From NCBI GenBank assembly GCA_016926595.1, contig JAFGOG010000048.1, positions 1 to 7,346 of the forward strand: DNA of 7,346 nucleotides. The letters are read 5' to 3'. The stretch's first letter is position 1; each line of letters begins with the position of its first letter. Of this stretch, positions 1 through 6,407 are shown in pieces. Made by a program: the position numbers and the translations under genes. The stretch is from Anaerolineae bacterium (GTDB lineage: Bacteria; Chloroflexota; Anaerolineae; JAAYZQ01). Below the pieces are notes generated by a model, which was not told where the DNA came from, searched no databases, and worked only from the letters and a program-made list of their open reading frames with translations.

Positions 1-279
1 CTGGGAGACAACTTGAACAGCTTACAAACCGATGGCTTGCCCTGCCCGCGCAGGACAGCACATAGCGACTTTTGCGGTATTGCCTTTTATGGCTTCCGAG
101 TCTTTGCTTTGTGCTCATTGTAGCACAATTCCCGCGAACCAGCAAGAATGTCGTCCATTTCTTGACTGCCTGGTTCGACTTGCAAGAGTACAGATGCAAA
201 AGAGACGCTACCGCGTCGGGGTGCGCGGACGGTCAAATCCCAGCCGGCCGTCCCATTCCATCATTCGCGGAGGTGCGTC
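1..279. other. Upstream non-coding region
   Basis: I see no convincing gene here. Two small open frames exist on the + strand, but neither has a recognisable domain or a clear ribosome binding site. The base composition is more AT-rich than in the genes downstream, which fits an intergenic region. It contains an inverted repeat at 109-128, an 8-bp palindrome (CTTGCAAG, 179-186), a short hairpin at 204-217 (GACGC/GCGTC), and a CCTGC/GCAGG hairpin near 40-53 without a T-tract. A TTGACT at 162-167 resembles a -35 box, but no good -10 lies at the right distance, so I do not call a promoter. Confidence 0.6.
109..128. repeat. Inverted repeat, possible operator
   Basis: TTGTGCT and AGCACAA form perfect 7-bp arms around a 6-bp spacer (CATTGT). 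The centre is about 160 bp before the RNase H-like gene. The spacing and symmetry suit a dimeric helix-turn-helix regulator, but no regulator gene is next to it and no T-tract follows, so a terminator is unlikely. Its role is unknown. Confidence 0.4.
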
Positions 280-699
280 ATGTGTTTCGAGTTTGACTAT
301 TTTGCGACCGTCGACGGCGGCAGTCTCTCCAATGGATCGGCAGATAGTGCCGGATACGGATCGTACTGCCTTCAGGTGCGGACCGGCCAGAAGCAGACCG
401 TCCGCCTCGACTTTGGCCGCGGCGTGACCAACAACGAGGCCGAGTACCGGACTCTGATCGCCGGGTTGAAGGACCTGGCGGGCCGCATCCAGCGGGCAGG
501 CAAGAGCGCGTCTGACTACAGCCTGCTGGTTCACACCGACTCGCAGCTCATGGTCGGACAGTTGACCCAGGGCTGGCAGGTCAAAGCGGCGAACCTGCGC
601 CCGTTGGTGGACGAGGCTCGGAGCCTGGTGCAGGCGTTCGGCCGCTGCGACCTGGTCAAGGTGCCGCGCGACGAGATCGTGCGCGTGCTCGGGCACTGA
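280..699 (+). CDS. RNase HI-like protein, truncated C-terminus
   Basis: A 139-aa protein resembling the archaeal/plant-type branch of ribonuclease HI, which cleaves the RNA strand of RNA:DNA hybrids using metal ions. Visible family marks are VDGGS with the first carboxylate at D12, the NNEAEY block with E55, and HTDSQL with D87, followed by a W-x-VKxxNLRPL segment (99-109) typical of the family. The strand and VPR motif near the end (128-130) are present, but the protein stops nine residues later. The expected fourth Asp, about seven residues after that Arg, falls on a Leu, and the rest of the last helix is missing. It may have altered activity or only bind hybrids. The ATG is preceded by GGAGGT at 269-274, five bases away, which fixes the start. 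It is followed after 13 nt by the Cys-rich gene and probably shares its transcript. Confidence 0.82.
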   Translation: MCFEFDYFATVDGGSLSNGSADSAGYGSYCLQVRTGQKQTVRLDFGRGVTNNEAEYRTLIAGLKDLAGRIQRAGKSASDYSLLVHTDSQLMVGQLTQGWQVKAANLRPLVDEARSLVQAFGRCDLVKVPRDEIVRVLGH

Positions 700-712
700 G
701 TGGGAGGGCGCC

Positions 713-934
713 ATGGAGACCCTCGCTGCCCTACTGTTCCGCTGGACCCGCTGGGGCCGATGCCCGGCGTGCGGACGCTGGTCGCGATTTTCAGCCCCCG
801 TGCTCGCCGCGACCGGCGTTCCACCCGAGATGGAGCACCTGGTCCCCCGTATCTGCAAATGCCGCCATGGCTGCACCAGCAGCGTCCGGGCCATCACCAG
901 CCTGGAGCTGCGCACAGCCGCCAAGGAAGCTTGA
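713..934 (+). CDS. Small Cys-rich putative zinc-binding protein
   Basis: A 73-aa protein I cannot assign to a family. It has a CPAC pair (C17, C20) near the N-terminus and a second cluster C48-x-C50-x3-C54 with a nearby His (H52). This pattern suits one zinc site, so a zinc-ribbon-like nucleic-acid or protein-binding role is possible but unproven. The first 16 residues are hydrophobic and basic. The start is supported by GGGAGGG at 702-708, four bases before the ATG. It follows the RNase H-like gene by 13 nt, and a strong terminator begins inside its final codons, so it is the last gene of a two-gene unit. A GTG at 700 opens a longer frame reading through the terminator; I reject it because the Cys pairs and better RBS belong to this frame. 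Confidence 0.6.
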   Translation: METLAALLFRWTRWGRCPACGRWSRFSAPVLAATGVPPEMEHLVPRICKCRHGCTSSVRAITSLELRTAAKEA

Positions 935-961
935 TCCCTCGTGGATCAGGCTTCTTTTTTT
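927..961 (+). terminator. Rho-independent terminator
   Basis: AAGCTTGATCC (927-937) pairs with GGATCAGGCTT (943-953) over 11 positions, with one T-G wobble and a 5-base loop (CTCGT). After a single C comes a run of seven T (955-961). The left arm contains the TGA stop of the Cys-rich gene (932-934), so terminator and gene end overlap. It separates the RNase H-like unit from the secretion operon. Confidence 0.93.
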
Positions 962-1007
962 CTCCGTTTTCTGCCCGATTCAGCAACCCCATAGTACCCT
1001 GTTCCCC

Positions 1008-1041
1008 CTGTAAGTTTCTACAGGTCTGTAGAAAATCACAG
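1008..1041. promoter_or_regulatory. Tandem CTGT-N8-ACAG operator boxes
   Basis: Two 16-bp boxes lie in tandem: CTGTAAGTTTCTACAG (1008-1023) and CTGTAGAAAATCACAG (1026-1041), with centres 18 bp apart. The first box also forms CCTGTA-N6-TACAGG (1007-1024). The inner half-sites of the two boxes form a perfect 9-bp inverted repeat with a 2-bp spacer (1015-1034). An extra CTGT half-site lies at 999-1002. Two copies on nearly the same face of the helix, just upstream of a -10 box, indicate cooperative regulator binding. The half-site layout matches the LexA consensus of gamma-proteobacteria, but that consensus is not the one expected in this kind of organism. The RHH protein encoded just downstream is the first candidate ligand. 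Confidence 0.7.
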
Positions 1042-1070
1042 TAGGCAGGCGCCCGATCCCCCCTTATACT
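1042..1070 (+). promoter_or_regulatory. Probable promoter of the secretion operon
   Basis: TATACT (1065-1070), preceded by T, matches the -10 consensus at five of six positions. A 17-bp spacer would place the -35 at 1042-1047 (TAGGCA), which is poor, so the promoter may be weak or activator-dependent. Transcription would start near 1077, about 55 nt before the TTG start of the RHH gene. The tandem boxes end directly at the -35 position, so a bound regulator could block or recruit polymerase. Confidence 0.5.
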
Positions 1071-1072
1071 GG

Positions 1073-1089
1073 CTTGCAGGACGTGCAAG
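1073..1089. repeat. Inverted repeat at the expected transcription start
   Basis: CTTGCA (1073-1078) and TGCAAG (1084-1089) form perfect 6-bp arms around GGACG. It lies just downstream of the -10 box, so it could be a second operator at +1 or a hairpin at the 5' end of the leader RNA. No T-tract follows. Confidence 0.45.
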
Positions 1090-1131
1090 AAGGTTGTGCA
1101 TTCTGATCATCGTGGAAACGAGGAGACATCC

Positions 1132-1314
1132 TTGCAGCAGACCCAGACCGACGACCGGCCGACAGAGCGGGTGACGACCCTCATCCCGCCGTGGCTGTAC
1201 CGGCGCATCCAGATCGACGCCCGGCGGCGCATGATCAGCCTGAGTGCCGTCGTCCGCGAGCAGCTGGCCATCCGCTACCGCGACAAAGAATCGACGAGCC
1301 AGGAGCATTCATGA
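1132..1314 (+). CDS. Ribbon-helix-helix DNA-binding protein
   Basis: A 60-aa protein with an Arc/CopG-type ribbon-helix-helix pattern. A short beta strand (RVTTLIP) is followed by helix A (WLYRRIQIDARRR), a turn (MISLS) and helix B (AVVREQLAIRYR). Such proteins bind DNA as dimers through the strand; family members act as autorepressors, plasmid copy or antitoxin regulators, and relaxosome accessories (TraY, NikA). I choose the TTG at 1132 because AGGAG lies at 1121-1125, six bases upstream. A GTG at 1096 in the same frame would add 12 residues but lacks a good RBS. Its stop overlaps the next start as ATGA (1311-1314), so it is translationally coupled to the VirB6-like gene. As first gene behind two tandem palindromic boxes it is the best candidate for controlling this operon or marking a nearby transfer origin. 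Confidence 0.78.
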   Translation: MQQTQTDDRPTERVTTLIPPWLYRRIQIDARRRMISLSAVVREQLAIRYRDKESTSQEHS

Positions 1315-3899
1315 GCGCACGCAGTTTGTCGCGCGCGGTAGGCGCGCTCGCCGCCCTGCTCGTGCTCGCCGTCATCCTCTGTCCGGCTATCGCCCACGCT
1401 TCGGCGGGTGAGTCGTTCCCACTCCGCTTTGCCACGGCGGCCAATGCGCCGATTCCGTGGCTGGACGAGATCGTGGCCGAGCTGCTGGCCGCCCTGGTCA
1501 AGGTGCTCCAGGACCTGATGAAGGGCATCGGCATCCTCTTCTGGGCCGCGCTCAAGCTGTGCGGCATCGTCGGTCTGTTGGGCAGCGACTTTTCCAGCCT
1601 CTTTGGCAGCGTCGTCGTGGAAGCGATCAATGCCGTGGTCAGCGGCACCATCGCCGGCGTGATTCGGGCCAGCCTGATGGTCAGCGTCGCGCTCCTGGGC
1701 ATGTCGCTGCTGCTCCGGATCGTGTGGCCCGACCTGAAGGTCGTCTCCTTCCAGCGCATCGTGCTGTGGGGCACCCTGATCCAGGCTTACCTGCTCCACG
1801 CGCCGACGATCTATACCGACCTGGAGGCGATGCGCGTCGACTTGGCTGAGGAAGTGGCTGCTGCTGTCTCCAGCGGCGCCGTGCCCGGCTGCAGCGGATC
1901 GACCGTCGAGGTCATCCTGTGCATGAGCGGTACCAATCCGATAGAGGTGCAGCATCCCGACCTGACCGTCCTGCCCGACAGCCTGCCGCCCTACGGCGGC
2001 ACGGAGACGATCCACGATCTATACAACCACTGTGCTTACAATCCGCCGGCCTATTATGGCGACGCTGACTGCGACCCCGACGATCCGACCGGCGATCCCT
2101 GGCAGGTCCTGACCTACGCGCAGAACGCCCTGGGCAGCCAGACGTTGAGCCTGATCCTGGGACTGGTCATCCTGGCCTATGGTGTGCTGCAGATGGCCCT
2201 GGGGCTGGCGGCCGGCATGATGTTCGTCCTCTTTCCGGTGGCGGCCGTATTCGCCTTCTACCTGCCGCTGGAGAGCTTTGCCGCCGGCGTCATTCGTAAC
2301 TACATCGGCATTTTTCTCAAGAGCGTGGTGCTGTTGACCCTGGCAGCGGTGGTCATCCGCCTGTTCACCGTCGCCTCGGCGAGCCTGATCTCCCTGGCGG
2401 CAGTGGGTTTGATCGCCCTGATCCTGTGCGGCATCATGGCCAAGGAAGCGCTGGCCTCGCTCTTGAGCAGCGTCAGCTTTGTCGGCAGCTCGGTGAGCAG
2501 CCTCGGCTCGACCTTTGGCCTGACGGGTGGCGGTGGGGGGGGAGCGTCCGGATATCCGAGCCCCGAGTCGCGCATGGCGGCGTCGATGATCGGTGGACCG
2601 ATGGCCCAGACCTTGATGGGCGCGCCCAACCCCTACCTGCACAGCGCGAGCGGCGGGCTGGTCGGCGCGGCGACGAGCGCACCGGGCCGCGCGCTGGGCA
2701 GTGCCCGGGCAGCGGTCTCTGCAGCGGTGGGTGCGAGCACGGGCGGCCTTGGCTTTCTGGCCGGCGCTGCGGCCGCGGCGCGGGGGACCGATTTCGGCAG
2801 CCTGGCCCTCGGTGGGCAGGCGGCGCACATCCTGGGTGGCCGCGACGCGGCCCAGGGGTTCACCCTCGGCGCCAGCGCCGGTGCCCTGCGCCGGACGATG
2901 GTCAGGGCGGCGAGCACGGGTGGGCGACAACCTGCGGCGCCGACCACGCCTGCCGGCAGCTTGCCTTCCGGGGTCGCACCGGCAGGGGCATCGGCTCCAG
3001 GCTCACCATCGAGCGCATCGCCGACTCTGCGGCGGCCTGCAACGCCTGCCTCTCCTGCCTCTCCGGGCACAGGGTCACCGTCCGGAACAACGCCCGGCGC
3101 GCCGGCGAGCACACCCGCCACGACCTCAGCGCCAACCAGAACGTCACCCGCAGGCACGCCGTCTTCGCCAGCTCAGACGTCGAACGCTGCTGCACCAACC
3201 GCCAGTGGCCCCGACACGGCACCGGCCGTGGCCGCGATCCAGGCGGTTCTCGGCGCAGCAGGAGACCCAGCTGTGCCAGGGGCAAGTCTGGCCAGTTGGT
3301 CGCCGGCGGCCGGCCAGCAGATCCAGGCAGCCGCCGCCCAACTGGGCGCTGCGCCCGCCGAGGCCAGGCAGGACGCCTACGAGCTGATGCAAGCCAGTTA
3401 CGACGTAGGGCAGCGCTGGCAAAGGGCAGGGCGCTCTCCCTTCCTGGAAAGCGGCATCGTCGACCCGCGCTTCGTGGACGACGTGATCCAGCAGGCCCCG
3501 GCGGCCGCCAGGGCCTTCACCGTGGGCCAAGCCAGGGCGGGCGTTTCGGCCGGCAGTGGGTTGAACCTGGCAGACACCATCGCCCTGGGCGCCACGACGC
3601 CGGCGCCGGGAACGACGACCCCGCCTGCATCTGCACCGGCAGCTCAAGAGAGCACGACGTACGACCCGGCGTTCTACGGACAGCTCCAGGCATGGCGGCG
3701 GGAGGAAGCGGAGCGGCAGGGCAAGGCGGCGTTCCACGTCTTTACCGACGCCACCCTGCAGCGCGTCGCCGCCGCGCGGCCGCAGACCGAGGCGGAGCTG
3801 CTGGCCGTCAAGGGCGTCGGCCCGAAGAAACTGGCGAGCTTTGGCCAGGCCGTGCTCGACGTCACGCGGGCACAGCCGGCCGAGGGAGATGCGACATGA
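1311..3899 (+). CDS. VirB6/TrbL-like membrane protein with C-terminal HRDC domain
   Basis: An 862-aa polytopic membrane protein, by context and layout the VirB6/TrbL-type inner-membrane channel component of a type IV secretion system. A signal peptide covers residues 1-30 (possible cleavage after AHA). Hydrophobic segments lie near 72-90, 108-135, 146-163, 276-320 (two), 333-350 and 356-376. The loop 164-275 carries four Cys (194, 204, 241, 254), possibly two disulfides, and is probably outside. A Gly run (406-411) starts a Gly/Ala-rich tail, followed by a Pro/Ala/Ser/Thr linker (about 541-638), a helical region (about 640-755), a second linker, and at about 790-854 a clear HRDC domain (FHVFTD, AAARP, GVGPKK). 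HRDC domains bind nucleic acid in RecQ helicases and RNase D; one on a VirB6-like protein is unusual. The ATG at 1311 has AGGAG five bases upstream and overlaps the RHH stop. The VirB6 call rests on topology and neighbours; the HRDC call on direct motif resemblance. Confidence 0.8.
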   Translation: MSARSLSRAVGALAALLVLAVILCPAIAHASAGESFPLRFATAANAPIPWLDEIVAELLAALVKVLQDLMKGIGILFWAALKLCGIVGLLGSDFSSLFGSVVVEAINAVVSGTIAGVIRASLMVSVALLGMSLLLRIVWPDLKVVSFQRIVLWGTLIQAYLLHAPTIYTDLEAMRVDLAEEVAAAVSSGAVPGCSGSTVEVILCMSGTNPIEVQHPDLTVLPDSLPPYGGTETIHDLYNHCAYNPPAYYGDADCDPDDPTGDPWQVLTYAQNALGSQTLSLILGLVILAYGVLQMALGLAAGMMFVLFPVAAVFAFYLPLESFAAGVIRNYIGIFLKSVVLLTLAAVVIRLFTVASASLISLAAVGLIALILCGIMAKEALASLLSSVSFVGSSVSSLGSTFGLTGGGGGGASGYPSPESRMAASMIGGPMAQTLMGAPNPYLHSASGGLVGAATSAPGRALGSARAAVSAAVGASTGGLGFLAGAAAAARGTDFGSLALGGQAAHILGGRDAAQGFTLGASAGALRRTMVRAASTGGRQPAAPTTPAGSLPSGVAPAGASAPGSPSSASPTLRRPATPASPASPGTGSPSGTTPGAPASTPATTSAPTRTSPAGTPSSPAQTSNAAAPTASGPDTAPAVAAIQAVLGAAGDPAVPGASLASWSPAAGQQIQAAAAQLGAAPAEARQDAYELMQASYDVGQRWQRAGRSPFLESGIVDPRFVDDVIQQAPAAARAFTVGQARAGVSAGSGLNLADTIALGATTPAPGTTTPPASAPAAQESTTYDPAFYGQLQAWRREEAERQGKAAFHVFTDATLQRVAAARPQTEAELLAVKGVGPKKLASFGQAVLDVTRAQPAEGDAT
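3678..3872 (+). other. HRDC domain coding segment
   Basis: Residues about 790-854 of the VirB6-like protein match the HRDC pattern along its length: an opening helix with LQAWRREEAERQG, the FHVFTDATLQ strand-helix, the AAARPQTEAELLAVKGVGPKK turn region (split here as AAARP, then TEAELLAV, then GVGPKK at 835-840), and the closing FGQAVLDV helix. The frame is continuous with the membrane part, with no stop or frameshift between them. Confidence 0.85.
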
Positions 3900-5071
3900 A
3901 CCGACGATGGTTGGCGATAGCCCTGGCCGTGATCCTGATCTTGAGCATCGTGTGCCTGCTGGCACAGCTGGCTCTGTCACCGTGGTCGAGCCAGGCACAG
4001 GCGCCGGCAGGGACCGAAACGGCGACCCCGGTTCCGGGTGATGCCTACGAGCCGGACGACCCCGGTGCGGGTGATCCGCCCTGGATCGCCGACGGCGAGA
4101 CACAGAACCGCTCCTTCGATCCGGAGGGCGACGTGGACCGGGCCAGGCTGTACGTCAAGGCCGGGCATTGGTACCAGGTCCAGACCGCGGGCCTCGGGCC
4201 GCTCGTCGATACCGTCCTATCGGTGGACGTGTTTGGGACGATCTACGAAGACGACGACGGCGGGGCGGAGCCGCTCGCATCGCGCATCCTGTTCCAGGCG
4301 CCTGCCGACGGCCAGGCGGTGGTAATGGTCACCAACCGCCAGGTGGTCTATGGCCTGGAGCAGACCTACAAGCTCGCCGCCGGCGAGGTGACTGCGCCGA
4401 CGGCCACGCCGACGAGTACGCCGCGGCCGACAAGCCCGCCGCCGCCCACCGCCACGCCGCCCCGGCCGGTGATCAACTTTTCGGCCACACCGGAGCGCCT
4501 GGCCAGGGCGGGCGACTGCGCCACCGTGCGCTGGGCCGTGGACCGCGCCAGCGAGGTGTTCCTGGTGCTGCCGAACGGCAACCAGGAAGGCGTCGAGGGG
4601 CTTGGGGAGCGGCAGGTGTGCCCCACCGAGACGAGCGAGTACGTGTTGAAGGTCAACGCGCCGGGCGGCAACGAGACGGTGCGCGTGCAAGTCACCGTGC
4701 CGCTGCCGACGCCGACGGCGGCGCCGACGTCCAAACCGGCGGCGGGCGACGGGAGCAGCAGCCCCAGACCCGGAGATAGGGCGACCCTGCACGTGGTCGT
4801 GTTCGTGGACAACAACGGCAACGGCACCGACGACCCGGACGAAGGGGTGAGCGGCGCGCTGGTCTATCTCCGCGCCCAGGCAGCGCCCAACCGGCTGGCC
4901 GTCGAAAGGACCAACAGCCAGGGCCAGGTGCGCTTTCAGGATACGGCAGCCGGCTCCTACGCGGTGCTCATCCCGCATCTGGGGCGCGCCGAAGCGGTGA
5001 ATTTTCGGGGCGAAGAGGCGACACTCGGCGTGGCCATCCCGGCGCTGCGGCTGCCGTCGCGCATTCCCTGA
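3896..5071 (+). CDS. Secreted/anchored PPC, Ig-like and SdrD_B-like multidomain protein
   Basis: A 391-aa exported protein with no recognised enzyme domain. Residues 5-27 form a single hydrophobic segment, a signal peptide or uncleaved anchor; C20 is not in a good lipobox. Residues about 48-162 resemble a PPC (bacterial pre-peptidase C-terminal) beta-sandwich: DAYEPDD opening, FDPEGDVDRARLYV, an Asp-rich loop at 118-121, and a TYKL ending. A Thr-Pro linker (166-190) leads to an Ig-like domain (about 192-270) with a Cys pair (CATVRW and QVCP), then a second linker and an SdrD_B/Cna-B-like domain (about 298-372) with a calcium-type loop DNNGNGTDDPDE at 305-316. The start overlaps the preceding stop as ATGA, with GAGGGAG at 3882-3888. 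Its place between VirB6- and VirB2-like genes suggests a surface-exposed part of the apparatus or a mating/adhesion factor (inference). Confidence 0.78.
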   Translation: MNRRWLAIALAVILILSIVCLLAQLALSPWSSQAQAPAGTETATPVPGDAYEPDDPGAGDPPWIADGETQNRSFDPEGDVDRARLYVKAGHWYQVQTAGLGPLVDTVLSVDVFGTIYEDDDGGAEPLASRILFQAPADGQAVVMVTNRQVVYGLEQTYKLAAGEVTAPTATPTSTPRPTSPPPPTATPPRPVINFSATPERLARAGDCATVRWAVDRASEVFLVLPNGNQEGVEGLGERQVCPTETSEYVLKVNAPGGNETVRVQVTVPLPTPTAAPTSKPAAGDGSSSPRPGDRATLHVVVFVDNNGNGTDDPDEGVSGALVYLRAQAAPNRLAVERTNSQGQVRFQDTAAGSYAVLIPHLGRAEAVNFRGEEATLGVAIPALRLPSRIP

Positions 5072-5102
5072 CGGGTAGTGAACGGCGAGTGGGGAGAAGG
5101 AC

Positions 5103-6053
5103 ATGAACCTGGACGAAGAGCGACAGATTTGCGAGCGGTACTACAGCCGGGCCATCGCGGACGCCACCTCGGACGAGGAAGAGCTGGCCATCGCCCTGCA
5201 CCTGCTCGAAGAAGCGCGGCACGGCGCCGTTGTGAACGACACCGGCACGGCGCTGGTGTACCTCGAACTGGCCCAACTCGAAAACCTGCCCGTGGACGCC
5301 GACTTTCTCATCGAGGACGACCAGGACCTGCGGCAGCGGCTGCGCGCCAACTGGCCGCTGCTGGCCGCGTTTCTGGCCCTTTTTACCTTTGCCCTGGTTC
5401 GCAGCGCGACAGATCCCAGGGAGGCGGTGCCCACCGCGGCCGTGACGGCGGCAGCGGTCTACCTGCCGACCATGACCCTGACTCCGACGCCCACATTGGT
5501 GGTCACCGCCGATCCGACGGCGACGCCTCGCACGGCGACGGTGACCCCATCCCCGGCACCGACGTCGCCACCGACCGAGACGCCGACTCCGGCGACGCCC
5601 AAGGAGGTCGAGGTCAAGCCGGAGCCGGTGGAGCTGGAGCCGGGCGCTGTGATCCCGGTCTCGCTGGAAGTCGCCGGGCGCTACTTCCCGGTGGTGCCCA
5701 CCACACTGCGGGACGACACGTGGGCCTACCTGCCCGATCCGGACCGGATCTCGTGGCTGGCCGGCAGCTACGTCAACGTCGTGTTGGGCCTGCCCTTCAC
5801 GGCCGAGAACCTGGACCTGGTGACCGGCAGCCTGCCCCTGAGCGACACCCTGACGGTGCGCACCAGCGTCGCCGGCACCAACCGCTACCGGGTCACCGGG
5901 CGGACGTCGGTCGGCGTGTACGAAATCGAGGCGCTGAGCCAGCGCCGGGCGGGACTGACCCTGGTCCTGCTCGGCGGCAACGACGAGGCCCCTGCCGGAG
6001 ATCGCGACAGGCGGCTGGTCGTCTGGGCTGTACCCGTAGAAAACCAAGAATAG
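5103..6053 (+). CDS. Single-pass membrane protein with degenerate sortase-like outer domain
   Basis: A 316-aa protein. Residues 1-82 are a charged, helical, probably cytoplasmic domain; 84-99 are one membrane segment (with R100 after it); 105-180 are a Thr/Pro/Ala linker; about 181-312 form a beta-rich domain. That last domain follows a sortase layout: a WAYLPDPDRISWLAGS approach, a VNVVLGLPFT strand where sortases have the GH catalytic His, a D-T-L-T-V-R-T strand and NRYRV hairpin, LTLVLLGG where sortases have the TC catalytic Cys, and RRLVVWAVPV matching the strand with the catalytic Arg. His is replaced by L230 and Cys by L290, while R303/R304 remain. It should therefore be inactive as a transpeptidase and may serve as a structural or peptide-binding fold. 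GGGGAG at 5091-5096 supports the ATG start. The sortase assignment is inference from pattern; membrane layout is clear. Confidence 0.7.
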   Translation: MNLDEERQICERYYSRAIADATSDEEELAIALHLLEEARHGAVVNDTGTALVYLELAQLENLPVDADFLIEDDQDLRQRLRANWPLLAAFLALFTFALVRSATDPREAVPTAAVTAAAVYLPTMTLTPTPTLVVTADPTATPRTATVTPSPAPTSPPTETPTPATPKEVEVKPEPVELEPGAVIPVSLEVAGRYFPVVPTTLRDDTWAYLPDPDRISWLAGSYVNVVLGLPFTAENLDLVTGSLPLSDTLTVRTSVAGTNRYRVTGRTSVGVYEIEALSQRRAGLTLVLLGGNDEAPAGDRDRRLVVWAVPVENQE

Positions 6054-6071
6054 AGACTGGAGGGAAGGATC

Positions 6072-6407
6072 GTGAAGAAATCGATGGCACTGTTGAAGCG
6101 GCTGGACCCGAGGGACAACCGAGCTACCCGCGTGCTTTGCCTGGTCACAGTGATGACCATTGGTATCACGCCGGCGGCCTTTGCCCAGTCGGGCATCCCC
6201 ATCCTGGACGGCATCCTGCAGTTCATCCAGGATTACAAGGGCGTGATCTCGATGGTCGGCGTCGCCGTGTTTGGCGTCGGCCTGCTGACCCGGCTGGTGG
6301 CGCCCGACTGGTCGCGCGACCACAAGCCGGCGTTCGTGAGCATGATCCTCGGCGGCATCATCCTGTCGATGGTCGACGAGATCGCCTCGCTCATCGTGGG
6401 GGCATAG
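6072..6407 (+). CDS. VirB2/TrbC-like pilin precursor
   Basis: A 111-aa protein with the build of a type IV secretion pilin. The first 20 residues are Lys/Arg-rich, residues 21-36 are hydrophobic, and a signal peptidase site follows AFA (36-38), giving a mature chain of about 73 aa. The mature part has two hydrophobic helices (about 50-68 and 88-108) joined by a short polar loop (APDWSRDHKPA), as in VirB2 and TrbC, which pack into the pilus or remain in the membrane. The GTG start at 6072 is chosen because GGAGGG lies at 6059-6064, seven bases upstream; an ATG at residue 5 is a weaker alternative. It sits 18 nt after the sortase-like gene and directly before the VirB3/PrgI-like gene, the usual B2-B3-B4 order. 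Confidence 0.8.
   Translation: MKKSMALLKRLDPRDNRATRVLCLVTVMTIGITPAAFAQSGIPILDGILQFIQDYKGVISMVGVAVFGVGLLTRLVAPDWSRDHKPAFVSMILGGIILSMVDEIASLIVGA

Noticed and set aside
32..427. 131-codon + strand frame at the window start
   Set aside because: No ribosome binding site or recognisable domain, and it overlaps the well-supported RNase H-like gene out of frame.
208..924. Minus-strand 238-codon frame opposite the RNase H-like gene
   Set aside because: No domain, no RBS, and the opposite strand carries clear RNase H motifs.
1008..1023. Firm call of a LexA/SOS box
   Set aside because: The half-sites fit the E. coli-type consensus, but the inner bases are not the usual alternating AT and the host's LexA site is unknown; kept as an unassigned operator.
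1191..1310. Upstream extension of the VirB6-like frame
   Set aside because: It overlaps the RHH gene, gives Pro/Arg/His-rich sequence, and would hide the signal peptide that begins at 1311.
2426..3895. Upstream extension of the PPC-protein frame
   Set aside because: The extension is out of frame with the VirB6-like gene and gives Arg/Gly-rich nonsense; the ATG at 3896 has an RBS and a signal peptide.
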